NCBI GenBank assembly: GCA_949752735.1
Contig: OX457052.1
Location: forward strand, 13,243,037 to 13,307,036
DNA: 64,000 bases
Direction of reading: 5' to 3'
Origin: Lumbricus terrestris
Lineage: Eukaryota; Annelida; Clitellata; Crassiclitellata; Lumbricidae
Shown here: piece after piece, positions 60,177 through 64,000 of the stretch
Layout: every line of letters starts with the position of its first letter
Numbering within the stretch: the stretch's first letter is position 1
The notes under the pieces: model-generated
Seen by the model: the letters and a program-made list of their open reading frames with translations, nothing else
What the model was told of the DNA's origin: nothing
The model's database searches: none
Translations under genes and position numbers: made by a program

Positions 60177-60299
60177 CATTACAGGTTCGTGCGTCTGACG
60201 CCAAAGTGTAGCCAGGATTGCAGCTACACGTGAAGCTACCTAGGCGATTAGTACAGCGCTGAGCACAACCGGATGTGCTTGCTGTGCATTCATCGATGT
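60177..60299 (-). CDS. cbEGF exon M2 (type B)
   Basis: Begins [20 protein letters not shown] and ends [10 protein letters not shown]. Type B modules share the C-T-N-x-x-G-x-F-T-C-S-C core. Acceptor and donor are canonical (donor GTTAGT). Confidence 0.9.
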
Positions 60300-60954
60300 C
60301 TGTAAGTTTAACAAACCGCAACATGAGCAAGTGAATGTTTTAAGAACAATAGTGCATCAGTGCTTCTGATTTCTGAACTGTACGGCTCATCTGAGTTTCT
60401 CGTCTGCACAGTAACGTCGTAAAAGTACATGTATCAATTATAGCCGACTACATGTAGGCTGTAGGCCTAAGTGCATTTCTTAACATGCGCACGATTTCTT
60501 TTCAAAAGCTTAAGTGTTAGATGAGTTCCTTTCGGACTTAAGTTTATCTAGTCTTTACGTGGTTCTACACTTAACTTAAATTGGGGAATGGAAAACGGGA
60601 TGACGAAAGAAACGGTGGCTCGACATGAAACGAGAGAACTGCCGGGAGATTGGTGTGCCTGCGCACGAAGCTACGCGCGAAGCACAGGACAGAGATAGGT
60701 GCACCTTCATAAATGAGCGGCTGTCACGTGCCAGCATCGCCAAGGCCATAGTCTAAGTCAAGTAAATCACACTTAGGCCTAACTTATTTCTCCTGTAATC
60801 GGTAAACGTTTTTTGTCTAAATAAGGAGACGCTACCGATCAATATTCACATTGCACGTGAACTTCGGCAAGATCGGAGTCGCCTGAGCAGTTTCGCTACC
60901 CAAATAAAATTAATTCCTAATAATTTGTAACCATTTATTATCGTAGCCAGTGGC

Positions 60955-61190
60955 GTAGACAAGGGAGTTCGGGGTCAACCAGCCCCATTGGCATAGGAAA
61001 AAGTGCTTCCAACTTTTATTTATTCACTTAAATAAGACAAACAAAACTATTGTTTGTCGCAACACTTGTTTTTTCTTACTTTATTCCCGTTGTTACTTTA
61101 ATACCTTTTTATTTACTGTAATACTGTTGGGTTGGGGTCAGGAATGGCATCCGCCCAGGCTATAAACCTCCACCATAAATTCTGGCTGCG
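60955..61190. mobile_element. hAT-like element with decayed ends
   Basis: Ends 'cagtggcgtagac' and 'ggctgcgccact'. 'tatcgta' lies on both sides, consistent with a partly mutated 8-bp duplication. It ends about 25 bp from the donor of exon M1. Confidence 0.7.
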
Positions 61191-61215
61191 CCACTTATCG
61201 TAATGATTTTCTTAC

Positions 61216-61338
61216 CATTACACGAGCGTCTATTTGCGTTCAAGACGTATCCAGGATTGCAGCGACAAATGAAACTACCGCGAGTGTTGACACACGTATG
61301 CGCGCATCCGGATGTTCTTAGTGCACATTCGTCAATAT
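61216..61338 (-). CDS. cbEGF exon M1 (type C, divergent)
   Basis: Phase 1-1 exon beginning [20 protein letters not shown] and ending [10 protein letters not shown]. It is the first cbEGF domain of the array in the window. It keeps all six cysteines and the calcium-binding D-x-D-E-C, but its second half is the most divergent of the type-C modules. Confidence 0.88.
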
Positions 61339-61859
61339 CTAAACGCAATATGCAAAATTTTCTAAAGCAGTAGACCTACAAACAATCTGAAGCAATTCAA
61401 ATTCAAGTTTGTGACAGTTACAATGTCTACAGCTAAAATGAAGAATTGCAATCAGAATATGCAAATAGACGCAGTATGACGAATGATCACATGTAATTAT
61501 TGCAGGAGTCGAATTTAACAGGGTGTCCATAACGTCCAACCATTGCTTGTACCACAACATCTCCCAATTAGAAAGTTGAGTGAACCTTTGGGAGGGTGGC
61601 GAAAAGCGATTCTATGTGCGTGAATTCTTCGTGCCAAAAATTTAACCATTGCCATTAAACCCTTTGAAGTTATATAATTTTAACACCAATTAAATGATGT
61701 CAATTATCGTGCAGTTATAAGCTTAGTCTAATAATTGAAGAAGTCTTCAACAGAAGGAAAACTTACTTGCTCCCATTGACCGAATCGTGTGATTACACTG
61801 TTAAATCGTAAGATCAGTTAGCATTTTTATTTATTTATTTATTTAGATCTAGGCTATTC

Positions 61860-62066
61860 ATATCTATAGCGCCCCTTCAAATGCTACTCAGTGGCGCTCT
61901 AGACAACAGCGAGGACACTGCATCGGAGTTTCACGCTGAAGCATCCGAGCAATTGCGAAGTGAAGGACTTGCTCAAGGTCCATACGCGGCGACTTGGGGT
62001 GGATTCGAACCTGCAACAATCCGGCTGCAAGGCAGCGAACATACCCACTACACCACCGCGCTCCAC
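61860..62066 (-). mobile_element. tRNA-derived SINE
   Basis: Minus-strand element with GAGCGCGGTGGTGTAGTGGG at the start and B box GGTTCGAATCC. Same family as 36675-36893. Confidence 0.8.
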
Positions 62067-62126
62067 ACAGTGCTATAGTTAAATTATTTTAATCAACGCA
62101 AAATGTTCGGCACAAAATGGAGATAC

Positions 62127-62183
62127 CTGTGCAGGTGTTTGGAGCGGTACATCTTGTACCAGCGATGCAATTTGAACACGTTG
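62127..62183 (-). CDS. Gene 1 short 57-bp EGF-like exon
   Basis: A 57-bp phase 1-1 exon reading TCSNCIAGTRCTAPNTCT, with acceptor TTTTCAG and donor GTATCT. The cysteine pattern (C-x2-C-x5-C-x5-C) is the first half of an EGF-like domain of the kind seen in gene 2 exon 9043-9144. It lacks the second half and splices directly to the first cbEGF exon. It is short, so the call rests on the splice sites, the phase and the cysteines. Confidence 0.6.
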
Positions 62184-63029
62184 CTGAAAAGTAAATTATT
62201 GCAGAATGAAGTCACAAAAACTGTAAAATATGAATCTCGTATCGTTACCACAAATTTTCATCATAACATCTTTGTTAAACTACTTAAAATTAATTTGGGC
62301 AAACTTTTCTGCGCCAAGTTATTTTTTCTATTAGGCCTACACCTTACTGTATATGAGACTTACTGTACCTACTACCTGTGCATGTATACCGGTACAGGCC
62401 TGTTTGCGTAACTTGTTTAATTTTTCTTATTATTGCCAAGCACCGAGTTAAGCTTTGATTGGAAGTTGATACAAAGAGATAAGTACATTCTGGTTTCACG
62501 AGGATAAATGAGGTCGTTTTTGTTTCTGTATCATTCATTGTATCTTTTATTGACCTGTTGCAATAACACCAATTCCATCTAGTCGGAATTGACATGTAGG
62601 ACCTATATACTGAATCATTTGGCTTTTCTATCGAACCAAGGCTTCTATTTCCAAATGCAGTTATACAAGACGGCAAGCTGTTTCCAATTTTGCGCATAAT
62701 AGCTGCGTGATAGAAGACGCGATAGATGGAGGGGATGCTGCTTCTAATGATTGCAGAGGATAACATTCCGCTCTGTTGCTTACTCTGCACAGCATCATAA
62801 AGAGATCATGAGTTTGCACTTAGCGACTGGTTAGCTATTGATTCCGAACTTGACACGCTAGTCGTTGCTTAAGTTACAGATAACTGCCACCCTGGCGAGA
62901 TGAATACAGCCTTCAATCACAAGTAACACGCCATAAAACAAATCATAAGACCTAATCACGTGCGTCAAAATGTAGGCCTACCGGGCGTAAACTACGTACG
63001 TCATTCTAATGCAATTTTTTATATTTATT

Positions 63030-63244
63030 TCTCCATTTCTATAGCGTCCTTTAAAACTCTCTACTCAGAGGCGCTCCCGACTACAGAGCGGACACTGCAT
63101 AGGAGTTTCACGCCAAAGCGCCCAAGCAATTGCGAATGAAGGACATGCTCGAGGTCCCTACCTACGCGGCGACTTGAGGTGGATTCGAACCACGAACTTT
63201 CCGGCTCCAAGGCGACGATGCCACCACTACACCAACGCGCCACA
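63030..63244 (-). mobile_element. tRNA-derived SINE
   Basis: Minus strand: GGCGCGTTGGTGTAGTGGTG start, B box GGTTCGAATCC, end near 'gcgctatagaaatggagaaa'. Same family as 61860-62066. Confidence 0.82.
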
Positions 63245-63521
63245 CGGCGCCTACTATACGTGATTTCTCATATAATTTTATATCTTTGCTTCTACTTATT
63301 ATTAGACAGACGAGGAAATGTTTGCACAAGTGTCCTCAATCGCATTTGTATCTAAACATTTATATAGCGCCTCTCTCATAATAGACTATTCAGAGGCGCT
63401 TTCAGTACAGAAGACCCGGGGAAAAGAAACGCCTTGAGAGAGCGGGAGGTTGCGGGGAAGAGTCAAGGAGGCAGACCGCAAAACTGAAATGCATGCTTTA
63501 CTGGACTGCCTGTTCGAGCGC

Positions 63522-63789
63522 ATGGACGCCCACAGAAAATATTGTGCAGGAAGGGCAAATCTCGATGGTCACGGTTAAAGTTTTTTTGTTGCAAGAGGTT
63601 GGAAATGCAAGGCAGGAAATTAGGAACATACGTGGGTATTTTTTTATAGAGGTTTTCTAATGCAAATTTGTTAGAATCACTTTTAAATTTTTTTATTATG
63701 AATTATAGCTTCTTTAGTGCAAAGAAATTTTGTAACAACCAAAAAGTAGCAGTTAAAAATAGGTTTCAACTTTGGGCGGGCGCCCATGA
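63522..63789. mobile_element. Short copy of the 48.4 kb TIR element
   Basis: Starts 'atggacgcccacagaaaata' and ends 'gcgggcgcccat'. The interior ('gcaaggcaggaaattaggaa') matches 49236-49510. 'tcgagcg' flanks both sides. Confidence 0.75.
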
Positions 63790-63914
63790 TCGAGCGTATG
63801 GTACATGCACTTTCTTCTAATAAAAATAGTCTATATACTTTCTGCATGTTCAGCTATGGTGTGATTCCACAGAAACCTATAGTAGCAGATAATTTATACT
63901 GAGAGTGCACTTAC

Positions 63915-64000
63915 GGGTCGTGCACGTCGTGCCGGTCCATCCAGTCTGACATCTTCTGCCCTGACGTGATTCTTGCACATAAATGATTCTACCACAGCTC
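63915..64000 (-). CDS. Gene 1 EGF-like exon, partial at right edge
   Basis: Reads SCGRIIYVQESRQGRRCQTG followed by WTGTTCTT. The W-T-G-x-x-C ending is typical of the C-terminal half of an EGF or laminin-type EGF domain. The donor is GTAAGT and the exon ends in phase 1, which fits exon 62127-62183. The upstream part of the exon lies outside the window. It resembles exon 2 of gene 2 (W-S-G-R-N-C). Confidence 0.7.

Noticed and set aside
62344..62790. 148-codon minus-strand open frame
   Set aside because: No family resemblance, no splice sites fitting gene 1 phase, and it lies between two gene 1 exons. Probably chance.

Overview
This looks like animal nuclear DNA, most likely from a marine invertebrate deuterostome. 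The species cannot be fixed from the sequence. The evidence is intron-rich genes on the minus strand built from single-domain, phase 1-1 exons with GT-AG splice sites. There are also CR1/L2-like LINE fragments, tRNA-derived SINEs with B boxes, many short hAT-like elements with 8-bp target duplications, and very frequent copies of the palindrome TAGGCCTA. Nothing suggests bacterial or organellar DNA.

Two minus-strand genes lie head to tail. Gene 1 runs from beyond the right edge (>64000) down to its stop codon at 19234. It encodes a type I membrane protein made almost wholly of calcium-binding EGF (cbEGF) domains. Within the window I read two EGF-like exons (63915-64000 and 62127-62183), 51 in-frame cbEGF exons of 117-123 bp (M1 to M51 below, in transcript order), a transmembrane exon (21010-21165) and a short Ser/Thr-rich cytoplasmic-tail exon (19234-19442). 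That is about 2,230 residues, and the N-terminus lies outside. Gene 2 starts with a signal-peptide exon at 11499-11560. It continues through three cysteine-rich EGF-like exons and one HYR-like exon, then leaves the window on the left (<3092). The two may be related tandem genes.

The cbEGF array has three zones. M1-M20 (61.3-42.1 kb) form a higher-order repeat of three module types, C-B-A, arranged CBAA, CBAA, CBA, CBA, CBA, CBA. Two A modules at 47.4 and 51.3 kb look identical over 123 bp. M21-M38 (41.2-31.5 kb) are a single homogenised type. M39-M51 (31-21.9 kb) are divergent and nearest the membrane. Decayed exon remnants, one exon with a broken splice donor and one GC-AG intron show that copies are still being gained and lost.

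The introns and the 11.6-19.2 kb intergenic stretch carry the mobile elements. Because the introns were duplicated together with the exons, several insertions can be compared with their own empty sites in sister introns. These are the LINE-bearing insert at 46-47.2 kb, a 1.1-kb TIR element at 48.4 kb, hAT-like elements at 44.1, 50.7 and 51.1 kb, and a SINE-like insert at 52.9 kb. Every type-A exon also has a purine-rich GAA/GGA tract just upstream in transcript sense, which reads as a long CTT/CCT pyrimidine tract before its splice acceptor. B and C exons lack it.

All coordinates, splice sites and identities were read by eye. No database search was run.
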